From the NCBI GenBank assembly GCA_030674185.1, contig CM060308.1, positions 37,959,238 through 38,023,237 on the forward strand: a stretch of DNA of 64,000 nt. Reading direction: 5' to 3'. The translations under genes were made by a program, and so were the position numbers. A model generated the notes under the pieces. That model saw only the letters and a program-made list of their open reading frames with translations. It was not told the DNA's origin and ran no database searches. This stretch comes from Monoplex corrugatus. Lineage: Eukaryota; Mollusca; Gastropoda; Littorinimorpha; Ranellidae. Below, in pieces: positions 1 through 25,395 of this stretch (positions within the stretch are counted from its first letter, which is position 1; each line of letters begins with the position of its first letter).

Positions 1-545
1 TCATCTGGACCAACTTCCCATTACACAAAATGAGAAATTTCAGTGGAGGATGGATAACTCAAGCTGTTAGTCGAGCTGATCACATTCCTCTATGTTGTTG
101 AACAGCCTAAATTATGGTGGCCGTGCATGTCAGGCGTTTTCTTTGTTCCATACGCTAGCCACTGACATCACTTGCACGTGCATTTTTATCATTCTCCACG
201 TGTACACACGCAAATGGGTTTAGACACTGGCAGATCTGTAGACCTTAGCCAGGGAGATGGGAAAAATCTTCACCCTTTGTCCATCAAGTTAAAGTGTCTG
301 GACTATTGAAACATGGACCATCACTGGAAGTATGACGATTAGTCACAGGACTTTCTCAATAAATGAAATTCTCATTTAGCCATTGTTAATCTCCTGCTTA
401 AAAAGAATTATTATAGTTCCCTGTTTTAAAACAAATGAATACATTTCTCCATTTCCTTAGACCATCAATAACATCACATTATCATAGAATTGTAATTATA
501 ATCAGATGTACACAAAATGTGGCCCATTTTCGAAAAAAAATAGTA
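1..545. other. Non-coding flank with a SINE-A fragment
   Basis: No gene is visible. About 130-300 resembles a reverse-strand fragment of the SINE-A family described at 550-885: it contains the 'gccagggagatggga' stretch and a block reading 'gtacacacgcaaatggg'. The short ORFs at 435-730 lie over the next SINE and its flank and are not protein-like. Confidence 0.45.
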
Positions 546-549
546 CCCC

Positions 550-885
550 AGGTTCCGATTTTCATGGATGCGCACATGTACGCTGTTTTGTCTACACTGT
601 TTTGGCTGTATGCTTTTGGACAGTCTGCATACATACTGTTTTCTCTGGGTGTGCATGCTGGGTGTTTTCATTTTTCCGTGACCCATTAGACATGGATATA
701 ATTTACAGGATCTTTAAGGTGCATATTTGATATTCTACGTGTGTATACATACACAGTGGATTAAGGCACTGGAAAATCTATATACACATTGACCTAGGAG
801 ATCGGAAAATCAGTAAGGAGGTATCAAGATAGGATCGAACGCAGACCTTACGGTGAGAAGCCCAACGTCTTACGTCCTCCACTAC
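550..885 (-). mobile_element. SINE-A, tRNA-headed, nearly complete
   Basis: Read on the minus strand, a tRNA-like head with a B-box-like 'gttcgatcc' near 830-845 is followed by a body with 'gatctcctaggtcaatgtg', 'gtgtatacacacg', 'aaagatcctgtaaat' and a block ending 'cccagcatgcacacc'. The same order recurs elsewhere in the window (6300, 7330, 20400, 25024, 34430, 39180, 58960, 61950). The family is inferred from this recurrence and from memory of gastropod sequence; the published family name was not checked. Confidence 0.65.
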
Positions 886-1035
886 TACCTCCATCATGTT
901 CAAGAGTTTGTTAGTAAATCTATTGACGATTATAGCCATCAATAGCTATCCATTTAGCCATTTTCCTTCTCCATTAGGCTATCAAGAACATCACAGATTG
1001 TAAAACCTACAATCATGATTGAAATCAGATGCTCT

Positions 1036-2077
1036 CTAGACGTGGACCATCTCATGTCCTGTCTGTTCCTCGTGTCTGGTTGCCCGACGTCTGTGGCAAC
1101 AACAACGTTGACTAAACAACTCACGGAAACGAGAAACAAAGACGAGGTAATAGTCAACGTTTGATTGATGAATTGAAGGATTCTAGCAACATAGAAACAG
1201 AAGCAAACAGCGGTAGTAAGAACAGATGGGTCTGGTTCAGACTGACGAAGGTACGGAAGGCCACACCCAGTGGGTAAGCCAGCACACTGGTGACACTGAC
1301 GCAAAGCACAGCAGTCAGCAGGCGTTGGTGTCGTGACGAACGAGCTGCCAATACTTCTGTGTTTTCATGGCCCTCGTGATGGTGAACTCTTCGTGTATAC
1401 ACTTTGTACACCAGAGTCACATTCAAGACAACGAGCAGTAAAATTGGGATAGCTATGTACACGATTTCTGCGATGTTGAAAACAGTGAAGATATGTTTGG
1501 TAGAAATGATTTTTACTGCCAGGAGAACAACAGGCAGAACAGCAGTGAAACACCACATCATCAGCAGTACATAACCCTTCACCACTCGGCGCTTGGTCAG
1601 AAGACTGTGAACATGCAGTGGTTTGTAGACAGCGATCCAATGGGTAATCACCACAGCCAGTGTAGTGTGAGCTGTCACAATACGAAAACAGTGCCACTCC
1701 CGCTGAAATGCCCGAGATTACTTCGTCAAGCGAGTATTCAAATGCTAAATAGTTTACGATCACACCCATAAGTAACAGTATATCTGAGACAGCAAGACAT
1801 GTCATCAGAAATGTCGTTGGGTAGAAAACAGACTCAGCAGTCCATACCACTAAGATTACCACGTTTCCACATACACCCAAAATAGCCATTACGAAAACAT
1901 CACAATAATCACACTGATATATGCAAGTTCATTGTAATAAGTCGAATTATTATAGTCAGTCTTCTCATACGTCTGATTGAAACGATTCCTACTAATTGCT
2001 GGATCTGATTGAACTGTAAAACTGGCTGTGCCATTTCGTTGTGAAAAAAACGCTACTAATTCCAGGATGAGTAACAA
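1036..2077 (-). pseudogene. Class A (rhodopsin-like) GPCR, single exon, three frame breaks
   Basis: Seven transmembrane segments can be followed on the minus strand across three frames. The start at 2077 gives an N-terminus with several N-glycosylation sites (NGT, NQT, NNS). TM1 carries the GN motif (GVCGNVVILVVW), TM2 has LAVSD, and TM3 ends in THWIAVYKPL where family members have DRYIAVxxPL. TM4 and TM5 are clear, TM6 has YP where CWxP is usual, and TM7 reads FNSSIK then DYYLVF, followed by a helix-8-like SRFRELF and a cysteine cluster suited to palmitoylation, with a stop at 1036. Frame changes fall near 1889 (TM1), 1690 (start of TM3) and 1150 (TM7). The NSSI and YYLVF style suggests a peptide-receptor type, FMRFamide-receptor-like, but that is inference. 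The breaks mean a recent pseudogene or assembly indels. Confidence 0.82.
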
Positions 2078-2261
2078 TGTAGTAAAGAAACAATGACGAG
2101 CAGAGACATTGTGTACTGGCTCAGTTTTTGCTGTGTACGAGCGTATGACAGCACGTTCATACTACAGTTGCTGTTCAGCTCAGTGACAGAAACATGCCAA
2201 CTGGAGGAGAGTTAATGCTGTAAATTTTTTGGTAAATTGTTTGTGAAAGGCTATGAGTCAA
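2078..2261. other. 5' flank of the GPCR remnant, nothing recognised
   Basis: This short stretch upstream of the GPCR has no ORF and no repeat that I recognise. A promoter cannot be placed from sequence alone. Confidence 0.3.
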
Positions 2262-2362
2262 TCTGTGTCTTTTTGTCTGTCTGTCTGTCTTTTTGTCTGT
2301 CTGTCTGTCTGCCTGCCTGCCTGTCTGTCTGTCTGTCTCTTCTCTCTCTCTCTCTCACTTAA
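2262..2362. repeat. (TCTG)n / (TC)n simple repeat
   Basis: The tract is made of tctg and tgcc units followed by a tc run. Confidence 0.9.
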
Positions 2363-2454
2363 TATATCTCTCTCCTTCAACATTTCTTTCTTTCCCTCAC
2401 ACAATCACTGATGCAGACACATTGTGAGACACATACACACAACTTATGCAGAAC

Positions 2455-2521
2455 TCACAAAAATGCACATACACACATCACACTTCACACACACACACAC
2501 TCACACACACACACACACACT

Positions 2522-2575
<54 letters not shown>

Positions 2576-2801
2576 ACGCATACAACTGCACGCACATATA
2601 GTACACACATGCGCGCGCGTGCACACACACACACACACACATACATACATAAACACACACACATACAACCGCACGCACATATAGTACACACATGCACGCG
2701 CGCGCACACACGCACGCACACACACACACACACTAACATGCATCACATACACATACACACATCACGCATATATCTCATAGACATGCACACACACACACAC
2801 A

Positions 2802-2834
<33 letters not shown>

Positions 2835-2889
2835 TCTCTCTCTCTCTCTCACACACACACATACACACGCACTCACACACACACACACT

Positions 2890-2952
<63 letters not shown>

Positions 2953-3114
2953 ACTCAAACATGATAGGCGCACAACACACACAAAACACACACATGCATA
3001 TACGTACACAGCACACACACGCAAGCATGCGCACACTTCAACACACACACACACACACATACACACACACACACATACACATACAACTGCACGCACATAT
3101 AGTATACACATGCA

Positions 3115-3189
<75 letters not shown>

Positions 3190-3286
3190 ACGCACACTTG
3201 GATCGGACACACGGACACAGACACAACATACACACACAGAAATCCACACACTCACACACACAGACACACAGACACACACACACACA

Positions 3287-3321
<35 letters not shown>

Positions 3322-3322
3322 C
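2455..3322. repeat. Long compound (CA)n microsatellite block
   Basis: About 870 bp of nearly continuous CA dinucleotides is interrupted by repeated short spacers. One spacer, containing 'gcacgcacatatagtacaca', occurs three times (about 2588, 2671 and 3089, the last with one change), so part of the block grew by segmental duplication as well as by dinucleotide slippage. The His/Thr and Cys/Val ORFs here are translated repeat, not genes. Confidence 0.95.
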
Positions 3323-3429
3323 CAAAGGGCAACAATGGGAAATAAACTGCAAGATTTCCCGGAAAATTGTGCCTGATTTGTTTAGTTACATTAAATACGC
3401 GTTCTGAGTTGTTGTTTTTTTTTATGTCT

Positions 3430-4090
3430 TTCTCTTTTCAGAATGATGAATAGAGTACACACATTTAAGACACCTGGTCTCCTAATTACATCATTTAGTG
3501 ATGACAGCTGTCTACATATCAGGAATATCAAAAGTACCTTGACTACATATTGAGGTTGTTGGAAACTCTTGGATATATTGTGCATGACGAAAAATCTGTC
3601 ATCACACCCACAAGAAAGAGTATGAAATTCTGGGTTTAATCTTTCTGTTATCACACAGGAGAAAATGTCTCATTGAGAGAAAAAAACCAACAATAACAGA
3701 AAACGTTATTACTGTTTGCAAAGTATTAAACAACAAAGAAAAGAAAAGTTTATGAATGTTTGCAAAGGGTTAAAAACCAACACAGAAATCTACCATCAGT
3801 TGGCACGAACTATCTGAATAGTAGCCACTATCTCGGCCTTTCAGTGAGTCCATAATACCGTATTACAGGGAGAATTGGAGAAGTCCATAAACTTATAATC
3901 TAGGAAAGGGAAACATGAAGCAGTAATAACTCTGTCTAAAGATGCTTATTTAATGAGGAGAGTGAATGGTATGTTAGAACAGTTTCATGTTGTTCTGATA
4001 AGAGAAAACATTCAGTGAAGATCAAATCAGATGCATCTACCTGGTGTAGTTGTTGGGCTGCATGTCAATCTACGCATACAGGAGGTAAGT
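3430..4090 (+). mobile_element. Degenerate DIRS/gypsy-like RT-RNase H relic
   Basis: Translating across frame changes gives remnants in the order of a reverse transcriptase C-terminus and RNase H: a piece reading roughly LLETLGYIVHDEKSVITPT near 3555-3615, an LGF-like stretch, then RKGKHEAVITLSKDAYL near 3900-3955, and KIKSDASTW near 4018-4045, which matches the RNase H aspartate motif (DAS). Several stops and shifts are present. This order is typical of DIRS-type tyrosine-recombinase elements and some gypsy relatives. No recombinase, LTR or inverted repeats were seen, so class placement is tentative. Confidence 0.5.
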
Positions 4091-4439
4091 AAAAATTTAT
4101 ACGTTGACAATGTAATAAAATGGGAAGCAGAAAGAGAAGGGGGGGATGAGGAAGGGAATATGAAGCACTAAACACGACTACCCCTCCCTCCACCCAGAAT
4201 TCCCCGAAATGATTGAAGCATTGAAATAAGCGGCAAGTAGGTCAGTTTCTATGTTGCTGGTATTTGCGCACTGGTGCAGTGCAGAGACGGTCCAGACTTG
4301 CTGATGGACGATAAAAAGTTTAATTTAACACATCGTGTTGGAATGGATCACTGGCCAGCGCAGACGTTTCCTGTGGTTTACATTTAGAATAATCACTATA
4401 GCTCACACACATTGCGCTTCTTCTGTCCTTGTTCTTGGC

Positions 4440-4635
4440 ACTATCGTTGTTTTCCCCCTCCTATATCTCTTTCTGTCTTTCTCTCTGTCTCTGTCGTTCT
4501 GTCTCTCTGTCTGTCTCTCTGTCTGTCTCTTTCTCCCTCTCTTTCCCCCCACTGTCTGTCTGTCTCTCTGTCTCTCTCACTCTTTCTTTTCCTCCACCCC
4601 CCTGTCTCTCTCACTGTACCTCTCTCCCTTAAAAA
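4440..4635. repeat. CT / TGTC-rich low-complexity tract
   Basis: Mixed tctc and tgtc units dominate. The serine- and leucine-rich ORFs that cover this stretch are its translation. The preceding 4091-4440 has no recognisable gene. Confidence 0.85.
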
Positions 4636-4714
4636 GGCAGTCATTTTATTATACTTGTGAAAATGTTACAATAAGTATGCATAAAATATGGCAATAAATA
4701 TGATCCTTTATTTA

Positions 4715-5145
4715 GATCAGTCGCCATAGTGTAGCGGTTAGCGCAACGTGTACCGACTGGAAGGCTGTGGTTTCCGAATTCCCATAGTCCTTCCAAAATT
4801 GTTGTGAACATTTTCAGATCCAATGGGCTCCTATCCAGAGCTCAGCTTCCTATAGGCTCATTGGAAAAAACTGAGACCACACAGTCAAGTGTCATCCACT
4901 TCACGGAGGCGTCATTGTGGTTGTTGCTCAAATCTTCTGACCAACACCACAGATGTCTGTGTTTCTGGGGTCTGGTTGACGCCGGGATATAGTATGACAG
5001 TAAGCGTAGAGCACAGTTCTGTCACATAGCCTCAGTCTCAAATGGAACTCCATAACATCTTGGTTAACTTCCTCATTTTCATCATCATCATGGCAAATGT
5101 AAAAATTGTGCCAGCTTCTGTGGCCATTAAGGTGGCTGAGAAAAT
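4715..5145 (+). mobile_element. SINE-B, tRNA-headed, near complete
   Basis: An A-box-like 'tagtgtagcggttagcgc' and a B-box-like stretch open the element, followed by a body that recurs at 6440-7235. A conserved 3' domain contains 'aaaattgtgccagcttctg' and 'gtggccattaaggtggc'. It ends against a (CA)n tract. Fragments of the same 3' domain occur at 13395, 19620, 33625 and 61125, and a reverse copy at 50215-50380. Confidence 0.7.
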
Positions 5146-5178
5146 GACACACACACACACCACGCACACACACACACA

Positions 5179-5266
<88 letters not shown>

Positions 5267-5296
5267 AACAAACACACAAACACACACACACACACG
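5146..5296. repeat. (CA)n microsatellite
   Basis: A CA dinucleotide run sits directly after the SINE-B 3' end. Confidence 0.95.
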
Positions 5297-5494
5297 GGAA
5301 AAAAAGTTAGCATTTAGGAAATATCCCTATGTGCGATTATCCTGAAAAATTGTTTATCCTGGAAGTGAATTGAAACAAAGAAGAAGGGCGGGCGGGGGGG
5401 GGAGGGGGGGGGCGAGGTTGAGGTCGATGGGTTAGAAGTTATGTTTACAGTTTAACTCATCTATGTTTCTGCTGTAATCTGTTTATATCTTAGT
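5297..5494. other. Spacer with a G-rich tract
   Basis: The stretch contains a run of G and GGCG at about 5386-5415 and no gene. Confidence 0.5.
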
Positions 5495-5512
5495 GAGTGA
5501 GTGAGTGAGTGA

Positions 5513-5594
<82 letters not shown>

Positions 5595-5620
5595 TGTATG
5601 TGTGTGTGTGTCTGAAATTG
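5495..5620. repeat. (GTGA)n then (GT)n microsatellite
   Basis: Five or six GTGA units pass into a long GT run that abuts the minisatellite. Confidence 0.95.
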
Positions 5621-5655
5621 ACTACCTGCAAGACGTATGTGTAGAAAATGTAACT

Positions 5656-6183
5656 TTTGACACATGATGTAACTTTCTGGCACACGATGTAACTTTTTGA
5701 CACATGATGTAACTTTCTGGCACACGATGTAACTTTTTGACACATGATGTAACTTTCTGGCACACGATGTAACTTTTTGACACATGATGTAACTTTCTGG
5801 CACACGATGTAACTTTTTGACACATGATGTAACTTTCTGGCACACGATGTAACTTTTTGACACACGATGTAATTTTCTGGCACACGATGTAACTTTTTGA
5901 CACATGATGTAACTTTTTGACACACGATGTAACTTTCTGGCGCACGATGTAACTTTTTGACACATGATGTAACTTTCTGGCACACGATGTAACTTTTTGA
6001 CACATGATGTAACTTTCTGGCACACGATGTAACTTTTTGACACATGATGTAACTTTCTGGCACACGATGTAACTTTTTGACACACGATGTAATTTTCTGG
6101 CACACGATGTAACTTTTTGACACATGATGTAACTTTTTGACACACGATGTAACTTTCTGGCGCACGATGTCACTTTTTGACAC
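5656..6183. repeat. 20-bp minisatellite with 40-bp dimers and a 220-bp higher-order repeat
   Basis: The basic unit is 20 bp, for example cacatgatgtaactttctgg alternating with cacacgatgtaactttttga, which makes a 40-bp dimer. The 11-monomer block 5741-5960 is repeated in tandem as 5961-6180; comparing monomer by monomer I find a single difference (aac to cac at about 6171). Monomer variants (for example aattttctgg at 5861 and 6081, and cgcacgatgt at 5941 and 6161) fall at identical positions in both blocks. All three minus-strand frames are open only because the unit lacks stop triplets in that orientation. Confidence 0.95.
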
Positions 6184-6299
6184 ACTAAAATACCAACGGT
6201 ATAATGTAAGCAGTATCCTTGAAAAATGCTTAACATTTGCTCAAGTAGCGATCATATTTGCATTCAGTCTCAAACGGGAACGGCAGTTTAGTTCCAAAG

Positions 6300-6430
6300 C
6301 AACAGGCGCAGTGCTCAAGCGGGTAAGACGACGGATTTCGAATCAAAAGTTCTGAATTCGATCCTGCCAAGCTACCTCTGGGCTGGTGGGCAAATAATGG
6401 AGATTTTTCCAAACTGTCAGGTCAATTATG
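6300..6430 (+). mobile_element. SINE-A head fragment
   Basis: 'aggcgcagtgctcaagcggg' (A-box-like) and 'gaattcgatcctgcc' (B-box-like) are followed by 'tggtgggcaaataatggag' and a truncated 'caggtcaat'. The layout matches the complete SINE-A at 25024. Confidence 0.6.
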
Positions 6431-6439
6431 CTGTAGACC

Positions 6440-7235
6440 ACCTGTAGTCGTGGTGCAATGATTTGCACAACTAACCAACGATTGGAAGGTTATAGGTTCC
6501 GATCTCCATCAGTCTCTTCAAAAATCATTGTGGAAATTTTCGTCTCCAACAGGCTCCTAACCAGAGTTAAACGTGCTACGGTTCCTTGAGAAGACTGGTA
6601 CCATACAGTAAAATCTCATCCACTTTACAAATGCATCATTGTGGGTGTTTGCTGAGATCTTCCTGCCAGTACTGCAGGTGTCTGTTTCTCGGGCGTGGTT
6701 ATCGCCAGGATACATTATGATAGCAAGCGTAAAACACAACCCTGACACGTAGCCTTAGTCTAGATGGAACTCCGAAGCATTTTGCTTGTCGTCCTCATTT
6801 AATACAACAAGACAAGACAGGCGCAAAATTTTCGGCGAACAGGCCTTTGTCAAGCGTAAGATCACAAACAAACAAACACCAGATATAAAACTTAGGAGAA
6901 AAAGACTGAAACTTCGCTGCTGCTCCTTTTCTCACACTGGACGGAGCAGCAGGGAAGTTCAGTTTTTTCTCCTAATTTTTGTATCTGTTGTTTGTTTGTT
7001 TGTGATCTTACACTTGACAAAGACCAGTTGGCCGAAAATTTTCGCCTGTCTTGTCTTGTTGTATTAAATACGCGTTCCTATTCTTTTTTCGTGTTTTTTT
7101 CTGATTCCTGTTTGCTTGAACGCGGGCTGTCACACTTGTTTTGGATGTCGTCCTTATTGTCAGCATCATCATTATCATCAGATTTTAAAATTTTTGTCAG
7201 CCTCTGTGTCCATTAAGACGGCGTAGAAAATGGAA
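6440..7235 (+). mobile_element. SINE-B copy interrupted by a fold-back element
   Basis: 6440-6797 matches the SINE-B body at 4730-5085, including 'ggaactccgaagcatttt'. The conserved 3' domain ('tttttgtcagcctctgtg', 'tccattaagacggcg') resumes after about 7147. The interruption holds the inverted repeat at 6798-7068 and a short non-repeat stretch. A 'tgtcgtcct' word flanks the interruption on both sides (about 6787 and 7147), which may be a target duplication. Confidence 0.6.
6798..7068. mobile_element. Fold-back (hairpin) element with arms of about 128 bp
   Basis: The left arm (6798-6927) and the reverse complement of the right arm (6942-7068) match over almost their whole length with few mismatches: both carry tttaatacaacaagacaag, a run of caaacaaacaaac and a gctgctgctcc-type apex. 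The loop is only about 14 bp. There is no coding capacity. This fits a MITE or fold-back element; the parent family is unknown. Confidence 0.75.
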
Positions 7236-7329
7236 CAAAAAAAAGTGAGGACAAAGGAAATCTCCCTTCGTGCGATGATTCTTTAAAAAAAAAAAGAAAA
7301 CAAAACTAAATCATAAACTTTGTTGCTGA

Positions 7330-7545
7330 CCTATGAGTAAAAAGCCCATTTTTCTGTGTACATGCACAGAGAACATCGAATATGCACGTTAAATATCCTG
7401 TAAGTCATGACTAGGCTGTGTCCGGCGGTCTGAAGAAACACAAACCACACCCAGTATGCATGCCCACCGAAGACAGTGTATGCAGACTGTGTAGCAACAT
7501 ACCACATGCACAGTGAGAGTGAAATAAAGTGCATATCTTCATTTG
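7330..7545 (+). mobile_element. SINE-A body fragment
   Basis: It contains 'tatgcacgttaaatatcctg', 'acccagtatgcatgcccacc' and 'gaagacagtgtatgcagact', the central and 3' parts of SINE-A. The tRNA head is absent. Confidence 0.55.
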
Positions 7546-7849
7546 TTAAAAATTGGAACGCTTAAAACAAAGGTCGAAAATACATGTGTGTACATATCTG
7601 TGAGACTTGATTGAATGAACAGTTTCAAAGCATGTGAAAAACCAATAGACGTTATTTACTCTCAAAAGAAATCAGTCTGCGACTATCCACAAACACAGAA
7701 GATTATCCCTGGCAGAATTGAAGTCTGCATACAGTGTGTGTATGTCCGCTCTAAGTGTAACTGCAATTGTACATTTCCACACATTTTTTCATGAATGGTT
7801 TTTGTGCTTGAGTTTGAATTTGCTTACTATATTTTACTGTATTTTTCCA

Positions 7850-9060
7850 ACCAGTTTTTACCGGGTGATGTCGCAGGGAAATAAAGCTGCAAATGGCATT
7901 TAGACGGCAGGTCTGGCTTAGCGCCATGTTGAAGATGAAGAGTGTGTATGCCACTCCATCTATCCACATCACTTCAGTCTTCCTTTGGCTCTGAAGTCAA
8001 AGCATCTGATATTGTAAGTGCCAATCCACTAGATCCACTGTTGTGTGATGTAATAGTCGACACAAGTTTGTGTTTCAATCATTTCTTCGTTTTTAACCAT
8101 GTCAGTTTTGGTCTTTCCTGCCGCTCTTCTGACACATGTAATCTCACAATTTGTTTAAATTCTAGGTCTGATATCGGTTAATCAGAGTAGTTCTCCTCTG
8201 AAGACCAGCTGTCCAGAACTCCCCAGAGTATCTTCATAATACCACTGTTTCCACTGCTGTTAACTTGTTCGTTGTTTCAACCTGTTTTGTTGTAATTCAT
8301 GATCGTTTTGGTCGTCAGCAAAGAACAATTCATTGAGAGCTTCTGGATCATAGTTTGCATATCGAGTAATTTTGCCCATGTAAAGGAAGAAAAAAAAAGC
8401 AGTGGTGACAGAGAAAATCCTTTGTCGGATCTCAGTTATTATTAGGAACCGGTTCAAAAGTCCACTTGTGGTCCCTGCTGTTTGCATTTGCGACCTATTG
8501 TAATCACAACTCTTTACTTACGTGCTCGTTTTGTGGTGGCCTACCTTCGCTATGGTAGAATTGTGGCCTGCCCTACAAATAACCTGGTTTGACCAAGGTC
8601 GATACACAGAGCTTTTTGCTGGCTGTCTGGCTCTTTGAACAGATTCAAGATCTGTGGATTCAAGATTTGTTATCTCCAGTTCAATCTCGTCCGTCAAAAT
8701 AAAAACGGATCTGTTGCTGGCCAGTTTGGTGCACCGTTCGTTATGGCGGTGTCAAATTTTCACAGATCCTGTTACTGGTGTACCCATCCCATATACCATG
8801 ACCTTGCCTGCCGAGAATCTATTCTGGCACAAGAAACCTGCGAGACAATTGCCAACAGATCTGGGTGGACCGCATAAAAAATTGTTCAATTGCGACGACT
8901 CCTTTCTGAAGAAATCCCAAACTCCATGTTCAATTACAATGAATCCCTTCTGAAAAAAACAACAACAACAAAACACACACACACACCCCAAAACTCCAAA
9001 TTCACGCATTCATGCATCCACAACCTCTACGAAAAAAATGCGAAAATAACAACACTTATA
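7850..9060. other. Tandem unit copy 1: 3' flank of the gene, with a SINE-C copy
   Basis: This is the distal side of the repeated unit. 'ctgcaaatggcatttagacg' at about 7890 pairs with a matching stretch at 51190 in copy 3, and 'tgacacatgtaatctcac' at 8130 pairs with 25785 and 51455. About 8600-8990 is a copy of a repeat I call SINE-C, with 'gagacaattgccaacagatc' and 'gggtggaccgcataaa'. No gene was found. Confidence 0.6.
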
Positions 9061-9067
9061 CGCAATC

Positions 9068-9073
9068 TTTATT
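9068..9073 (-). terminator. Polyadenylation signal AATAAA, copy 1
   Basis: AATAAA on the minus strand lies about 46 nt past the stop codon at 9119. The same hexamer keeps this spacing in copy 2 (26528-26533) and copy 3 (52307-52312). Confidence 0.6.
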
Positions 9074-9118
9074 CAAGAAATCAAACTATGCTGTGTATAT
9101 CTTTTGACACATTACTAA

Positions 9119-23844
<14,726 letters not shown>

Positions 23845-24010
23845 TTTTTCAGCTTTCTTTCACAAGAGAACACGAAATACTAGTGATGATGTGCCTGACT
23901 TTGGCGACGAATCCCTTCCAGCATGTGAAGTGACGAATGAATGACGTATTCGCCTTTATGTACTATAGATTTAGCTTGTTTTTGCCTCGTCACTGTCTCT
24001 TCAAACTCAC
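23845..24010 (-). promoter_or_regulatory. Conserved 5' flank of exon 1, copy 1
   Basis: The words 'gtcattcattcgtcacttc' (minus strand) are kept in copy 2 (about 38140-38165), while nearby DNA differs more. In copy 1 the sequence directly upstream completes 'atacgtca', a CRE-like half. No TATA box is evident. A promoter role is inferred from position and conservation only. Confidence 0.3.
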
Positions 24011-24289
24011 CTCAGTTTTACACTACCCTCCTCCACCCACCCCTGCTTTTCCATCTACCGCCTTTCATGTCATAATCCACTTGGGACATTGGCCCTGCAG
24101 AATTTGACAACAACCATAAATTGTAATATGTGTGCTGTTGATGAACTGCAGATTACTGAGTCGCTGGTGCATAAGTCTTAAGCAAATTATCGTGGGTTTA
24201 TTGTGCTAATATTGACTATCCATAAGAGAATGAATCATGAATCATGAATCGGATGGCTGATTTTTGCGCAAACAAGTACATATTGAAGC

Positions 24290-24560
24290 TGGTTGGTACA
24301 GAGGCAGAGCACTTACATTCCAATCTTTCTGCATGAACTTGTATGGGTGCCAATCACATTCGTAAAAACTCATGAGTGTGTGACCCCCAGTCTACCCAAC
24401 TGTGAATGGGTACCCATATTTCTTCAAAATTAGGGAAGATAAAACGGTGAGGGATAGGAGATGGGTACTGTCCTCATAATTCTGACCGTTAGAAAAGTTG
24501 AAGTCTCTACCACATTACTCCCCTACAACCTCAGGGTCAGGGGTCAACCAAACTAAGTAC
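24290..24560 (+). mobile_element. SINE-D copy
   Basis: 'cagtctacccaactgtgaat', 'gggtacc', 'gagggataggagatgggtac' and 'acaacctcagggtcagggg' form a tRNA-SINE-like body seen again at 38475-38750 and, partly, 41505-41820. Confidence 0.6.
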
Positions 24561-25020
24561 TTATCATTTGCTGAGTGTGGCCATGGTTGTAGTTTGTGAT
24601 TTTCATTGAAACTTATAAACTTTCTGATAGTTGGTTCTGTCCATGGAATTCAAATATCCAACAGCCTTTAGGATGTAAATATCTTAATGCAACCCTTTCC
24701 AAATTTTCCAAATTTTGAAGAGAATGTTCAATTCTTTTAATCTTATATTCTTACCATGGTCAAATTTGAGGTTCCTCACTTTACAGAAATATATTTCTTG
24801 TACTGCATGATCAATTTTACAATGGTTTTACAAACACAGCCTTTCCATTGCAAAATGGCAACAGATACAACACATCTGGATATCACTTCAGATTCATTTT
24901 GTGATGTATGGTCCCAAATTTCTGTTTTTATCACGTGGTTGATTGACATGATGGAGCCAATTTACAATCATTACAATGACGCCTTGAGCAAACTAAAAAG
25001 AAACTGCACTTTATAGTCAA
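24561..25020. other. Copy 1 5' flank, no gene recognised
   Basis: It aligns with 38751-39175. The ORF at 24756-25016 is not kept in copy 2, so it is not treated as a gene. Confidence 0.5.
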
Positions 25021-25023
25021 AAT

Positions 25024-25395
25024 AACAGGCGCAGGAGTCATGTGGTTAAAACTCCAGACTTCCAGTTGGAAGGTCTGGGGTTTGATTCTGCCTCGTATCT
25101 CCAGTCTGGTGGGTAACATGTGGAGATTTTTTCTAATGTTGCAAGTCAACGTGTGTGCACACCTATTAGTACTAAATCCTATTATTGTTTAAGTATGCAT
25201 ATACACGCAGATCATCAACTGTGGACGTTAAAGATCAAGTAAGTCATATCAGTGTCAAGTGGCTTACAGAAACATGAAAACACTCAGCTTACCTACCAAA
25301 AACACAGTATGCTGAGTATGTAGCAACATGCTGCCTGCACAGTGTGGGCAACACAACATGCATGCATGCATGCACGCATCAGAGAAAAATCAGAA
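25024..25395 (+). mobile_element. SINE-A, near complete
   Basis: An A-box-like 'caggcgcaggagtcatgtgg', a B-box-like 'gggtttgattctgcc', then 'ctggtgggtaacatgtgg', 'gtggacgttaaagatcaag' and the end blocks. Copy 2 has it at 39180-39545. Confidence 0.7.

Noticed and set aside
2411..3407. Long His/Thr-rich and Cys/Val-rich open frames
   Set aside because: They are translations of (CA)n on both strands. The same happens at 5038-5317, 10613-11252, 13680-14149, 28436-29018 and 57847-58110.
4715..4800. tRNA gene
   Set aside because: A- and B-box-like words are present, but no cloverleaf closes and the same sequence continues into a dispersed SINE body. The same applies to 6307, 13252, 25024 and 39180.
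5656..6183. CRISPR-like array
   Set aside because: Monomers are contiguous with no unique spacers, and the DNA is animal.
5461..6236. 240-codon repeat protein on the minus strand (VTSCVKKLH-type units)
   Set aside because: All three frames are open because the 20-bp minisatellite has no stop triplet in that orientation. There is no start context, codon bias or conserved partner.
24756..25016. 86-codon ORF upstream of copy 1
   Set aside because: The homologous stretch in copy 2 (38940-39160) does not keep the frame.
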